Below are positions 24,682 to 32,093 of a stretch of DNA of 64,000 nucleotides, one piece after another. How positions within the stretch are numbered: the first letter of the stretch is position 1; each line of letters starts with the position of its first letter. The position numbers were made by a program, and so were the translations under genes. Source of the stretch: Janthinobacterium sp. 67 (GTDB lineage: Bacteria; Pseudomonadota; Gammaproteobacteria; Burkholderiales; Burkholderiaceae_D); contig NZ_PGES01000001.1 of assembly GCF_002797895.1 (NCBI RefSeq), positions 1,488,001 through 1,552,000 of the forward strand, written 5' to 3'. The notes beneath the pieces were generated by a model. It was not told where the DNA came from. It saw only the letters and a program-made list of their open reading frames with translations, and made no database searches.

Positions 24682-25371
24682 ATGAGCAAGGTTTTGTTAA
24701 TCGATGACGACGTGGAACTGGTCGGTATGTTCCAGGAATACTTGACGCAGGAAGGTTTTGATGTCCGCGCCGTGCACGACGGCGAAAGCGGCGCGGCCGA
24801 AGCGCTGACGGGCCTGTACGCGATCGCCGTCCTCGATGTCATGATGCCGCGCATGAATGGCCTGGAAACCTTGCGCCGCATCCGCGCCGGCAGCAACCTG
24901 CCCATCTTGATGCTGACGGCGCGCGGCGACGATACGGACCGCATCGTGGGCCTGGAACTGGGCGCCGACGATTACGTGACCAAACCGTGCACGCCGCGTG
25001 AACTGACGGCACGCATCCGCGCCATCCTGCGCCGCGCGCAAGCGGCGCCGCACGATGCGTCGGGCCTGGCGCCGCTGACCGTGGGACAACTGACGATGTG
25101 GCCCGAACAGCGCCGCGTTTCCTGGGCCGGCGCGCACCTGGAACTGACGAGCACGGAATTCAACCTGCTGGAAGTGCTGGTGCGCCAGGCGGGCAAGCCC
25201 GTGAGCAAGAATCAATTGTCGGAACTGGGCCTGGGACGGCCCATGGCCCGTTTCGACCGCAATATCGACGTGCACTTGAGCAGCCTGCGCCGCAAGCTCG
25301 GCAGCCTGGCCGACGGCCGCTCCTGCCTGCAAACCGTGTACCGCCTCGGCTACCAGCTGATCAAGGAGTAA
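24682..25371 (+). CDS. cpxR: OmpR-family response regulator, CpxR-like
   Basis: 229 residues. Receiver domain with DDD (8-10), phospho-acceptor Asp52 (AVLDVMMPRMNG) and Lys in DYVTKPCTPREL; C-terminal winged helix (LELTSTEFNLLEVLV, RFDRNIDVHLSSLRRKLG). Start ATG 24682 matches the family start MSKVLLIDDD. The kinase gene begins 2 bases after the stop. The Cpx assignment rests on the partner kinase, the divergent LTXXQ gene and the GTAAA boxes. Confidence 0.9.
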   Translation: MSKVLLIDDDVELVGMFQEYLTQEGFDVRAVHDGESGAAEALTGLYAIAVLDVMMPRMNGLETLRRIRAGSNLPILMLTARGDDTDRIVGLELGADDYVTKPCTPRELTARIRAILRRAQAAPHDASGLAPLTVGQLTMWPEQRRVSWAGAHLELTSTEFNLLEVLVRQAGKPVSKNQLSELGLGRPMARFDRNIDVHLSSLRRKLGSLADGRSCLQTVYRLGYQLIKE

Positions 25372-25373
25372 GC

Positions 25374-26873
25374 GTGGGCCGTCTGTTCTGGAAGTTTTTT
25401 CTGTGCATCATGTTGGCGCAAGTGACGGCCACCATCGGCATCGGCGGCACCTTCTGGCTGAAGAACCGGGCGGCCCAGCAGGAACGGGCCCTCGACATCG
25501 ACACCAGTCCGCCAGCGCAGATGATCATCGAGGCTTCCAGCGCCACCCTGGAAGCGGGCGGCAGTCAGGCCTTGCGGCAATTCCTGGGCAAGCTCGAGCG
25601 CATGCGCGTGTTTGCCGTCGATGCCAAAGGACAAGAACTGATGGGCCGCGCCGTGCATCCCGCCATGCTGGCCAAGGCGCGCGCCATGCTGCGACAAACT
25701 CAGCCTCATCCCGTCGTGCGCGAAGTGGACGGCAGCGACGGCAAGCGCTACCTGCTGTTCCTGCCCTCGTCCGAACGCTTCCGCAATGCCGAAGCGGGCG
25801 CCGCGCGCGACACGCTCAACGCCGTCACCATGAGCGGCCCGCGCGCCATGGGCTCCGGCCCACGCCCCCACGAAGCGGGTGCCCCGGCGCCACGCGGCGA
25901 ATTCGGCCGGGGCCCGCCCCCGCGCCTGGACACGCCCTACCGCACCTTCATTCCCCTTACCGCCGCCATCGCCGCCAGCCTGCTGTTCTCTTTCCTGCTG
26001 GCCTGGTATTTTGCGCGCCCCATCCGCGACTTGCGGCAAGCGTTCGAGGCCGCCTCGCATGGCGACCTGGCGCCGCGCTTTCATGCCAGCGGCAAGCGCG
26101 GCGACGAATTGACGGACCTGGGCCGCGATTTCGACCGCATGACGGGCCGCTTGCGCAGCCTCATGGATAGCCAGACGCGCTTGCTGCATGACGTCTCGCA
26201 CGAACTGCGCTCGCCGCTGGCCCGCCTGCAGGCCGCCATCGGCCTGGCGCACCAGCAGCCGGAAAAGATAGCCGCCTCGATGCAGCGCATCGAACGCGAA
26301 AGCGAACGCATGGATAAACTGATCGGTGAACTGCTGACCCTGTCGCGGCTGGAAGCGGGGGCCGGGCAGGCGGGTGCCGGCTCTTTGCTCAGTGAAGACG
26401 TCAACATTGCCGACTTGCTGCACGATATCGTGGAAGACGCGCGCTACGAAGCGAACGCGCGCCGCGTGGCCATCGCCGTGGCGGGCGACGCGGCCATGGC
26501 CGACGCCAGCGTCACGGGCCAGCCGGAGCTGCTGGCGCGCGCCGTGGAAAACGTCGTGCGCAATGCCCTCAAGCACAGCCCGGACGGCGGCACGGTCGAA
26601 GTGAATCTGTCGCGTCCGCCCGATGGCAAGCAGGAATGGCTGCGCATCGCCGTACTGGACCGGGGACCCGGTGTGGCCAGCGCCGACCTGGCCCGCATCT
26701 TTGAACCGTTCTTCCGCGCCAGCAATACCCAGCACAGCACGGATGGCCACGGCCTGGGCCTGGCCATCGCCCGGCACGTCATCGGCGCCCATGGCGGCCG
26801 CATCGGGGCCAGCTTGCGCAGCGGCGGCGGCTTGTGCGTGGAGATGTTGTTACCTGTTAAAACGCCAGGCTGA
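25374..26873 (+). CDS. cpxA: Sensor histidine kinase, CpxA-like
   Basis: 499 residues from GTG 25374 with AAGGAG five bases upstream. A first membrane helix (LFWKFFLCIMLAQVTATIGI), a periplasmic domain of about 170 residues with a Gly/Pro/Arg-rich end, a second helix (AAIAASLLFSFLLAWYFA), HAMP (RPIRDLRQAFEAASHGDLAP), the H-box with His276 (HDVSHELRSPLARL), and HATPase motifs (RNALKHSP, VLDRGPGV, GHGLGLAIARHV). It senses envelope stress and phosphorylates the CpxR-like regulator. A hairpin overlaps its last codons. Confidence 0.9.
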   Translation: MGRLFWKFFLCIMLAQVTATIGIGGTFWLKNRAAQQERALDIDTSPPAQMIIEASSATLEAGGSQALRQFLGKLERMRVFAVDAKGQELMGRAVHPAMLAKARAMLRQTQPHPVVREVDGSDGKRYLLFLPSSERFRNAEAGAARDTLNAVTMSGPRAMGSGPRPHEAGAPAPRGEFGRGPPPRLDTPYRTFIPLTAAIAASLLFSFLLAWYFARPIRDLRQAFEAASHGDLAPRFHASGKRGDELTDLGRDFDRMTGRLRSLMDSQTRLLHDVSHELRSPLARLQAAIGLAHQQPEKIAASMQRIERESERMDKLIGELLTLSRLEAGAGQAGAGSLLSEDVNIADLLHDIVEDARYEANARRVAIAVAGDAAMADASVTGQPELLARAVENVVRNALKHSPDGGTVEVNLSRPPDGKQEWLRIAVLDRGPGVASADLARIFEPFFRASNTQHSTDGHGLGLAIARHVIGAHGGRIGASLRSGGGLCVEMLLPVKTPG

Positions 26874-26894
26874 CCTGTGGGCGAGCCTGGCGTT
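26861..26894. terminator. Hairpin between the convergent cpxA-like and flxA-like genes
   Basis: AACGCCAGGCT (26861-26871) and AGCCTGGCGTT (26884-26894) form a perfect 11-base stem that includes the last codons of the kinase gene. On the minus strand it is followed by a short T run (GCGTTTTAAC), so it probably terminates the FlxA-like transcript. Confidence 0.65.
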
Positions 26895-26913
26895 GTGGCG
26901 GACGAAGGCGCTG

Positions 26914-27264
26914 TCAGGCCTGCGTATCGATGATGCTGCCCAGGGTCGGCGAGCTTGACCTGGCGGGACTGGCCGCCGTCTCGGCGCTGCTGGACGTTTG
27001 AGCGTCTTGCTGCGCCGCCTTCTGCGCGGCTGCCGCCTGCAACTGGGCGATCTGCGCCTGCAAGGCCTGGATTTGCTGCGCCAGCTGCTGCTGCAGCTTT
27101 TGCGACGCCTCCGTCTGCTCGCCCTTCTGCGCTTGCGTCAACTGCTTTTGCGCCGCCGTGATCTGCTTTTGCAGCGCCGCGATCTGCGCACCGCTGCCCG
27201 CACTGGCGCTACCAGCCGCGCCGACTGCGCCGCCTGAACCACCTGAACCGATTGCCGCTACCAT
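26914..27264 (-). CDS. FlxA-like coiled-coil protein
   Basis: 116 residues: a Gly/Ala/Ser-rich start, then a coiled coil of Gln/Ala/Leu heptads (AQIAALQKQITAAQKQLTQA, LQQQLAQQIQALQAQIAQLQ) and a Ser/Ala-rich end. This fits FlxA-like proteins, whose role is poorly known. Four GTAAA half-sites with exact 10-base period stand 68-102 bases before the start, so it is likely a target of the neighbouring Cpx-like system. Confidence 0.8.
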   Translation of the reverse strand: MVAAIGSGGSGGAVGAAGSASAGSGAQIAALQKQITAAQKQLTQAQKGEQTEASQKLQQQLAQQIQALQAQIAQLQAAAAQKAAQQDAQTSSSAETAASPARSSSPTLGSIIDTQA

Positions 27265-27331
27265 GATGCCTCCTCAGTGTTTCAATACCAAGGTTAACGG
27301 CAGGCATGGAAGCGCATGTAGTGCGACGGGT

Positions 27332-27366
27332 GTAAAGGCAGGTAAAGGCAGGTAAAGACAGGTAAA
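27332..27366 (-). promoter_or_regulatory. Array of four CpxR half-sites upstream of the FlxA-like gene
   Basis: GTAAA starts at 27332, 27342, 27352 and 27362, each separated by five bases, giving three overlapping GTAAA-N5-GTAAA boxes on the same strand. The 10-base period puts all sites on one face of the helix. Confidence 0.75.
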
Positions 27367-27395
27367 GAAGGCGGTCAGCCCGCCCTGCACCGCAA

Positions 27396-27966
27396 TCAGG
27401 TCTTCGGCAACGTCACACCAACCTGGCCCTGGTACTTGCCGCCGCGGTCCTTGTACGACGTTTCGCACACCTCATCGGACTCGAAGAACAGCACTTGCGC
27501 CACGCCTTCGTTGGCGTAAATTTTCGCCGGCAACGGTGTCGTGTTGGAAAACTCCAGGGTCACATAACCTTCCCATTCCGGTTCGAACGGGGGTGACGTT
27601 GACGATGATGCCGCAACGGGCATAGGTGCTCTTGCCCAGGCAAATCGTCAACACGTTGCGGGGAATGCGGAAATACTCGACGGTACGGGCCAGCGCGAAC
27701 GAGTTCGGCGGGATGATGCAATAGCCCTTGCCCGACACGTCGACGAAATTGTTCGCGTCAAAATCCTTGGGGTCGACGATGGTGGTGTTGATGTTGGTGA
27801 ACAGCTTGAACTCGTCGGCGCAGCGGATGTCATAGCCATAGCTGGACGTGCCGTAAGACACGATGCGGTTGCCGTCGCGTTCCTTGACCTGGCCCGGTTC
27901 AAACGGCTCGATCATGCCCGTCGTTTCCGCCATGCGGCGTATCCATTTATCGCTTTTAATCGTCAT
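27396..27966 (-). pseudogene. dcd: dCTP deaminase with a frameshift in a five-base G/C run
   Basis: Codons from ATG 27966 give a good dCTP deaminase up to [12 protein letters not shown] (including the KSTYARCG active-site segment); the match then continues in another frame as [20 protein letters not shown] through [11 protein letters not shown] to the TGA at 27396. The switch falls at a GGGGG run (27589-27593, CCCCC on the coding strand); one base less restores a normal ~189-residue Dcd. The enzyme converts dCTP to dUTP for dTMP synthesis. As the rest is well conserved, a sequencing or assembly error is as likely as a recent true mutation. Confidence 0.85.
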
Positions 27967-28099
27967 CGCAGGGGTATCTTTCTAGAATATCGGAATGGCT
28001 GGGGCGACACGCCTGGTGCAGGCGCGGCCCGGATGGCAGGATTTTACGCGAAAATCCCCCGCCGTTGGCCCCCATCGCCTGAAAATCCTTGGCGATATT

Positions 28100-28900
28100 T
28101 TATTGTTTCGCCAGCAATGCCGTGATCATCTCGCGCACCACTTGCGCCGTCAGCTCGGGGCTTTCCATGGGAAACAGATGGCCACCCGGCACCTGGCGGA
28201 AAAACTTGCCGACCAGTTTGCGTGTGGCCGTCAAGCCCGCCTGCCGGCATTCCACCGATTCGGTGCCGCCGATAAAGCCGATGGGAACGGGAAAACCATC
28301 CTTGACGAGGCCGCCGATATGGTGCGGCAGGCTGCGGTAGACATCCGTCTCCACTTCGCGCGTAAAGCGCAGCTGCACTCCTTCCGGATGGGGCGCCAGG
28401 CCGCTGTCTATGTAGTCGCGCAACACTTGCGGCGCCCAGATGGCGAACATGTCCTTGGCGGCGAAGTGTTCGTACGCGGCTTGCGCGTCCGGCCACAGCT
28501 TGCGCCGCCGGGCGGAAAAACGCGAGGGAGAAAAGCGCTCGCCCAGCGCCGTATTGCGCGCCAGCCGCACCAGCAAGGCGCGCCAGCCGGCCACCACGGG
28601 CGAATCGAGCAAGACCACGCAGCGCACGAGGTCGGGCCGCTGTTTGGCCACCATCACGCTGAGCATGCCGCCGAGCGAATGACCGACGAGGATGACGGGG
28701 CCGCTGTAGCGGCGCTCGAGGTCGTCGATATACTCGCGCACCAGCTCGGCCCAGCCCGTGCTGACGGGATACGCGGGGTCGTGCGCATGCATGTCGAGCG
28801 CCTGCACGGCGTAGTGCCGGCCCAGCAAGCCGAACAGCTTGCGGTAGGTGCCGGCAGGATAACTGTTGGCGTGGGCAAAGTGCAGTTGCGGGAGAGTCAT
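28100..28900 (-). CDS. Alpha/beta hydrolase
   Basis: 266 residues. HFAHANSYPAGTYRKLFGLL at the start is typical of a subfamily common in proteobacteria; the nucleophile elbow is LVGHSLGG (Ser near 94), the acid probably in PIGFIGGTES and the catalytic His in VPGGHLFPME. Cytoplasmic, no signal peptide. Substrate unknown. Transcribed with the HAD gene upstream (58-base gap) or separately. Confidence 0.85.
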   Translation of the reverse strand: MTLPQLHFAHANSYPAGTYRKLFGLLGRHYAVQALDMHAHDPAYPVSTGWAELVREYIDDLERRYSGPVILVGHSLGGMLSVMVAKQRPDLVRCVVLLDSPVVAGWRALLVRLARNTALGERFSPSRFSARRRKLWPDAQAAYEHFAAKDMFAIWAPQVLRDYIDSGLAPHPEGVQLRFTREVETDVYRSLPHHIGGLVKDGFPVPIGFIGGTESVECRQAGLTATRKLVGKFFRQVPGGHLFPMESPELTAQVVREMITALLAKQ

Positions 28901-28958
28901 CGTGGGACAGGGCCGGTGAATGCGATAGGCAATTGTAATGGCATGCCGGCAAGACGTA

Positions 28959-29666
28959 TCAGAGGAAGGCCTCTAATTTCTCAGGTGCCAGCGGGCGCGG
29001 CGGCGCCATGGCGGGCACGAAGGAAGCCAATACTTCGCCCAGCTCGGCCATGGATTCCACCACGCAAAAGGCGTCGTCAAATGCATGGTGGCGGTTCATA
29101 TGATTGCGCACGACAATGCACTCGAGCCCGGCCGCATTGGCGGCGCGCAAGCCGCGCGGCGAGTCTTCCACGGCCACGCAGTCGTTGGCGGCCAGGCCCA
29201 GGCGCTGCAAGCCCAGCTGGTAGCCGTCGGGCGCCGGCTTGCTTTCGTCATACATTTCACGTGTCAGCACGAAGTCGAAGTGGTTCAACAAGCCCGTGGC
29301 CGCATGGCTGATCCGGAAGTGCTCTTCGTAGGCGCTCGTGACCACGCCCATCGCCACGTGCGGGCGCAGCGACGCCAGTACGTTCTTGACGCCAGGCATG
29401 ACCAGCCCACGCGCCTGGCGCAGGCGTCGGGAAAACAGCACGGTGCGCTCGGCCCGCAGGCGCTCGACCAGCTCGATCTCGTGGCCCTGTCCCAGCAGCA
29501 AGTGCCAGGCGCCGTAGTTATTGTCCAGGAACCAGTCAAAGAATTGCTTCGGCGTCAGGTCTATGCCATAGGGCAAGAGCAAGTCGCGGTTGCTTTCGTA
29601 AAACAGCTGTTCGGTATCGACCAGCACGCCATCGTTGTCCCACAGCACGCCCTGGATGGTTTTCAT
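28959..29666 (-). CDS. HAD-superfamily hydrolase, subfamily IA
   Basis: 235 residues. Motif I is LWDNDGVLVDT (nucleophile and general acid Asp), motif II VVTSAYE, motif III Lys in DESKPAPDGYQLGL, motif IV VEDSPRGLRAA. A helical cap lies between motifs I and II. Likely a phosphoglycolate-phosphatase or beta-phosphoglucomutase-like enzyme; substrate cannot be told. It lies 22 bases after the exporter gene. Confidence 0.88.
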   Translation of the reverse strand: MKTIQGVLWDNDGVLVDTEQLFYESNRDLLLPYGIDLTPKQFFDWFLDNNYGAWHLLLGQGHEIELVERLRAERTVLFSRRLRQARGLVMPGVKNVLASLRPHVAMGVVTSAYEEHFRISHAATGLLNHFDFVLTREMYDESKPAPDGYQLGLQRLGLAANDCVAVEDSPRGLRAANAAGLECIVVRNHMNRHHAFDDAFCVVESMAELGEVLASFVPAMAPPRPLAPEKLEAFL

Positions 29667-29688
29667 GGCTTGTTATCGTCCAAAAAAC

Positions 29689-30450
29689 TTACTTGAAGAA
29701 TATGTCGTAGGACAACTTCACGATCAGCAGCGCCAGCAACACGAGGAAGAGAATGCGCACGAAGGCGGCGCCGCGGCGCACGGCGATCCAGGTGCCCGTC
29801 AGCGCGCCCAGGATGTTGCATACGGCCATTGGTGCGGCCACGGCATAGACCACGTGGCCGGCGGGAATGAAGAAGGCCAGCGCGGCCACGTTGGTGGCGA
29901 TATTCACCAGTTTCGAGCAGGCCGACGCAAGGATGAAATCGAAGCCGAAGACGCGGATGAACAGGAAAATCAAAAAACTGCCCGTGCCCGGCCCGAACAG
30001 GCCGTCATAAAAACCGATGGCGCCACCGATGACGATGGCGAGGATGCGTTCGCGCGGACCGATGGGGCGCGCCTCGCGCGTCGCGCCGAAATCCTTCTTG
30101 ATGAAGGTGTAGATGGCCATGATGATGATCAGCACCAGCACCATGGGGCGCACCACCTGTTGCGGCACGTAGGACACGGCGGCCGCGCCGATGAAGGACA
30201 TGACGAAGGCGCTGGCCACGGCCGGCAGCACCAGCAGCCACGGAATGTGTACCTTGCCGACGAACGAGCGGGCGGCAAACGTGGTGCCGCAGGCCGAGGC
30301 GAATTTATTCGTGCCCAGCAAGGAGGTCGAGGCCATGTTCGGCATCAGGTTGAACAGGGCCGGCAGCTGTATCAGCCCGCCCCCGCCCACGGCGGCATCG
30401 ATGAGGCCGGCAAAGAAGGCAAATAAACACAGCAGCGAGATGGTCAGCAT
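29689..30450 (-). CDS. TauE/SafE family membrane exporter
   Basis: 253 residues from ATG 30450; a longer frame to 30534 would need a TTG start and gives a non-hydrophobic extension. The protein has about eight membrane helices with the repeated family motif (LIDAAVGGGGLIQLPALF near the start; GFYDGLFGPGTGSFLIF in the second half). The family moves sulfite, sulfoacetate or other organosulfur anions. A LysR regulator gene lies divergently 150 bases away and may control it. Confidence 0.88.
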   Translation of the reverse strand: MLTISLLCLFAFFAGLIDAAVGGGGLIQLPALFNLMPNMASTSLLGTNKFASACGTTFAARSFVGKVHIPWLLVLPAVASAFVMSFIGAAAVSYVPQQVVRPMVLVLIIIMAIYTFIKKDFGATREARPIGPRERILAIVIGGAIGFYDGLFGPGTGSFLIFLFIRVFGFDFILASACSKLVNIATNVAALAFFIPAGHVVYAVAAPMAVCNILGALTGTWIAVRRGAAFVRILFLVLLALLIVKLSYDIFFK

Positions 30451-30599
30451 GATAGGCAACAAGGAATGATCGACAGCGGCAGTATAGGCGCCGTGGATTT
30501 TTCCGGATGCAACTTCAAATTGCGGAAAACGCAATCAGGCGTAACGCTTGACGGAATGCGCCCCATGCGGTCTACTGGCTTCTTTTGCCGGGAGTCACG

Positions 30600-31523
30600 A
30601 TGTCGATGAAACTGATGTGGGAGATCCGCGCCTTCTGCACCGTGGTGGAAAAGCGCAGCTTCATCCACGCGGCGCGCATGCTGGGACGCTCGCCATCGGC
30701 CGTCACGCGCGCCATCCAGTTCCTCGAGGAAGCCATCGGCGCCGAACTGATCCTGCGCACGCAAAAGCAGTTCACCCTGACGACGGCCGGAGAAACGTAT
30801 TACGCGTCGGCCAAGCACTTGCTGGAAACGCAGGCCGAGGCGGAAGACCAGCTGGCTGAACTGAGCAACTCGCCACAAGGCTGGGTACGCCTGTCGGCGC
30901 CGGAAATCCTGTCGCTGGGTTTTCTGCCGAAAGTGGTGGCGCAATTTTCGCGCGACTATCCGAACGTGTCGGTGGACATCCATTTCTCGGACAAATCGAT
31001 CGACCCGATCCAGGAAAAGCTCGACTTCGCCATCCGCGGCGCGTTTCCCCAGTCGAGCGAGCTGATCGGCTATCCCCTGTGGAATTACCGCCGCTACATG
31101 TACGCCTCGCCCGACTATATCGCCCGCATGGGCGCGCCCGAAGAGCCCGAAGAGCTGGCCGGCCACGACGTCATCATGCACTCGGCCCCGCGCATCCTGC
31201 GCGACTGGCATTTCGTCTCCGGCGAACGCAACGTGCGCTACCAGGTGCAGCCCCGCTTCCGTTTTACTTCCGGCATCGCCACTTTTCAGGCGGCCCTGGA
31301 AGGCGCCGGCATCGTGCGCCTGGCCAGCTGGCTGGCCGAACCCGCCGTGGCCGCCGGCACCCTGCGCCGCGTCTGCACGGCATACCGACTGACGTCGTCG
31401 AAGGAGCTGGACCCCAGCATCCATGCCGTCTACGGCACGTCGCGCATGGCCAAGGGGGCGCGGCTGTTTCTCGAGTATGTACGGCAGCGGGGATCGGAGA
31501 TACCCGATGAACGGGCAATTTAG
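30600..31523 (+). CDS. LysR-family transcriptional regulator
   Basis: 307 residues; ATG 30600 with GGAG six bases upstream. N-terminal winged helix (FCTVVEKRSFIHAARMLGRS, then SAVTRAIQFLEEAIGAEL) and a substrate-binding domain from residue ~90 (VRLSAPEILSLGFLPKVVAQ). Closest in form to the CrgA/YhjC group of LysR proteins. Divergent from the TauE/SafE exporter, its likely target. Confidence 0.9.
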   Translation: MSMKLMWEIRAFCTVVEKRSFIHAARMLGRSPSAVTRAIQFLEEAIGAELILRTQKQFTLTTAGETYYASAKHLLETQAEAEDQLAELSNSPQGWVRLSAPEILSLGFLPKVVAQFSRDYPNVSVDIHFSDKSIDPIQEKLDFAIRGAFPQSSELIGYPLWNYRRYMYASPDYIARMGAPEEPEELAGHDVIMHSAPRILRDWHFVSGERNVRYQVQPRFRFTSGIATFQAALEGAGIVRLASWLAEPAVAAGTLRRVCTAYRLTSSKELDPSIHAVYGTSRMAKGARLFLEYVRQRGSEIPDERAI

Positions 31524-31526
31524 TCT

Positions 31527-32048
31527 CTATTTGACGATGATGGCGTCGCTATAGACGGCAAACTGCGCACCTTCGAAGACAAAAGCAGCCACTTCGCGCA
31601 TGCCCAGCCGCTCATGCGCGCGCAGCGAACCGAGATTGTCGCGTCGGATGAAGAGCACCGCCTCCGCACCGCCATGCCGCTCGCGCATGGCAGCGTACAG
31701 CAGCGCCAGCAAGCCCTGCCCCCGTTCCGAGTCCGCAATGCAAACAGGGCCGTACACATAGGCGCTGTCACTTCCCGCATACGCGGCCAGCATGGCCAGG
31801 ACCACGGGCGCCTGCGCGGCGGCCTTGGCAGCACTGAACAGCACGCCAACGACGGGCCCGTCTTCCAGACGCCGCGCCACGATGACAGGCGAGGCACCAT
31901 CGGCCATGGCCGCCACCTTATCGTGCGAAAACTCGCCCGTCAGGCTGCCGCCCCGCGCGGGGGAATTGGCCTGCAGCAAGGCCGTGATGGAATCGAGGTC
32001 GGCGGCTTGAGCCGTGTTGATAAAATAGGGTGTGCTGGAAGAGTGCAC
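31527..32048 (-). CDS. GNAT-family N-acetyltransferase
   Basis: 173 residues from GTG 32048 with AGGAG six bases upstream. The acetyl-CoA motif is GPVCIADSERGQGLLALLY, followed by FIRRDNLGSLRAHERLGMRE, the usual C-terminal GNAT block. Acetyl acceptor unknown. Convergent with the LysR gene (3-base gap). Confidence 0.85.
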   Translation of the reverse strand: MHSSSTPYFINTAQAADLDSITALLQANSPARGGSLTGEFSHDKVAAMADGASPVIVARRLEDGPVVGVLFSAAKAAAQAPVVLAMLAAYAGSDSAYVYGPVCIADSERGQGLLALLYAAMRERHGGAEAVLFIRRDNLGSLRAHERLGMREVAAFVFEGAQFAVYSDAIIVK

Positions 32049-32093
32049 GCCGGACTCCTGTGACGATGGATGTTCAAGCGTAACATGAATGCG

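Noticed and set aside
27332..27366. CRISPR-like or simple tandem repeat
   Set aside because: The unit is 10 bases with only the GTAAA part conserved and matches the CpxR operator; too short for CRISPR repeats and spacers.
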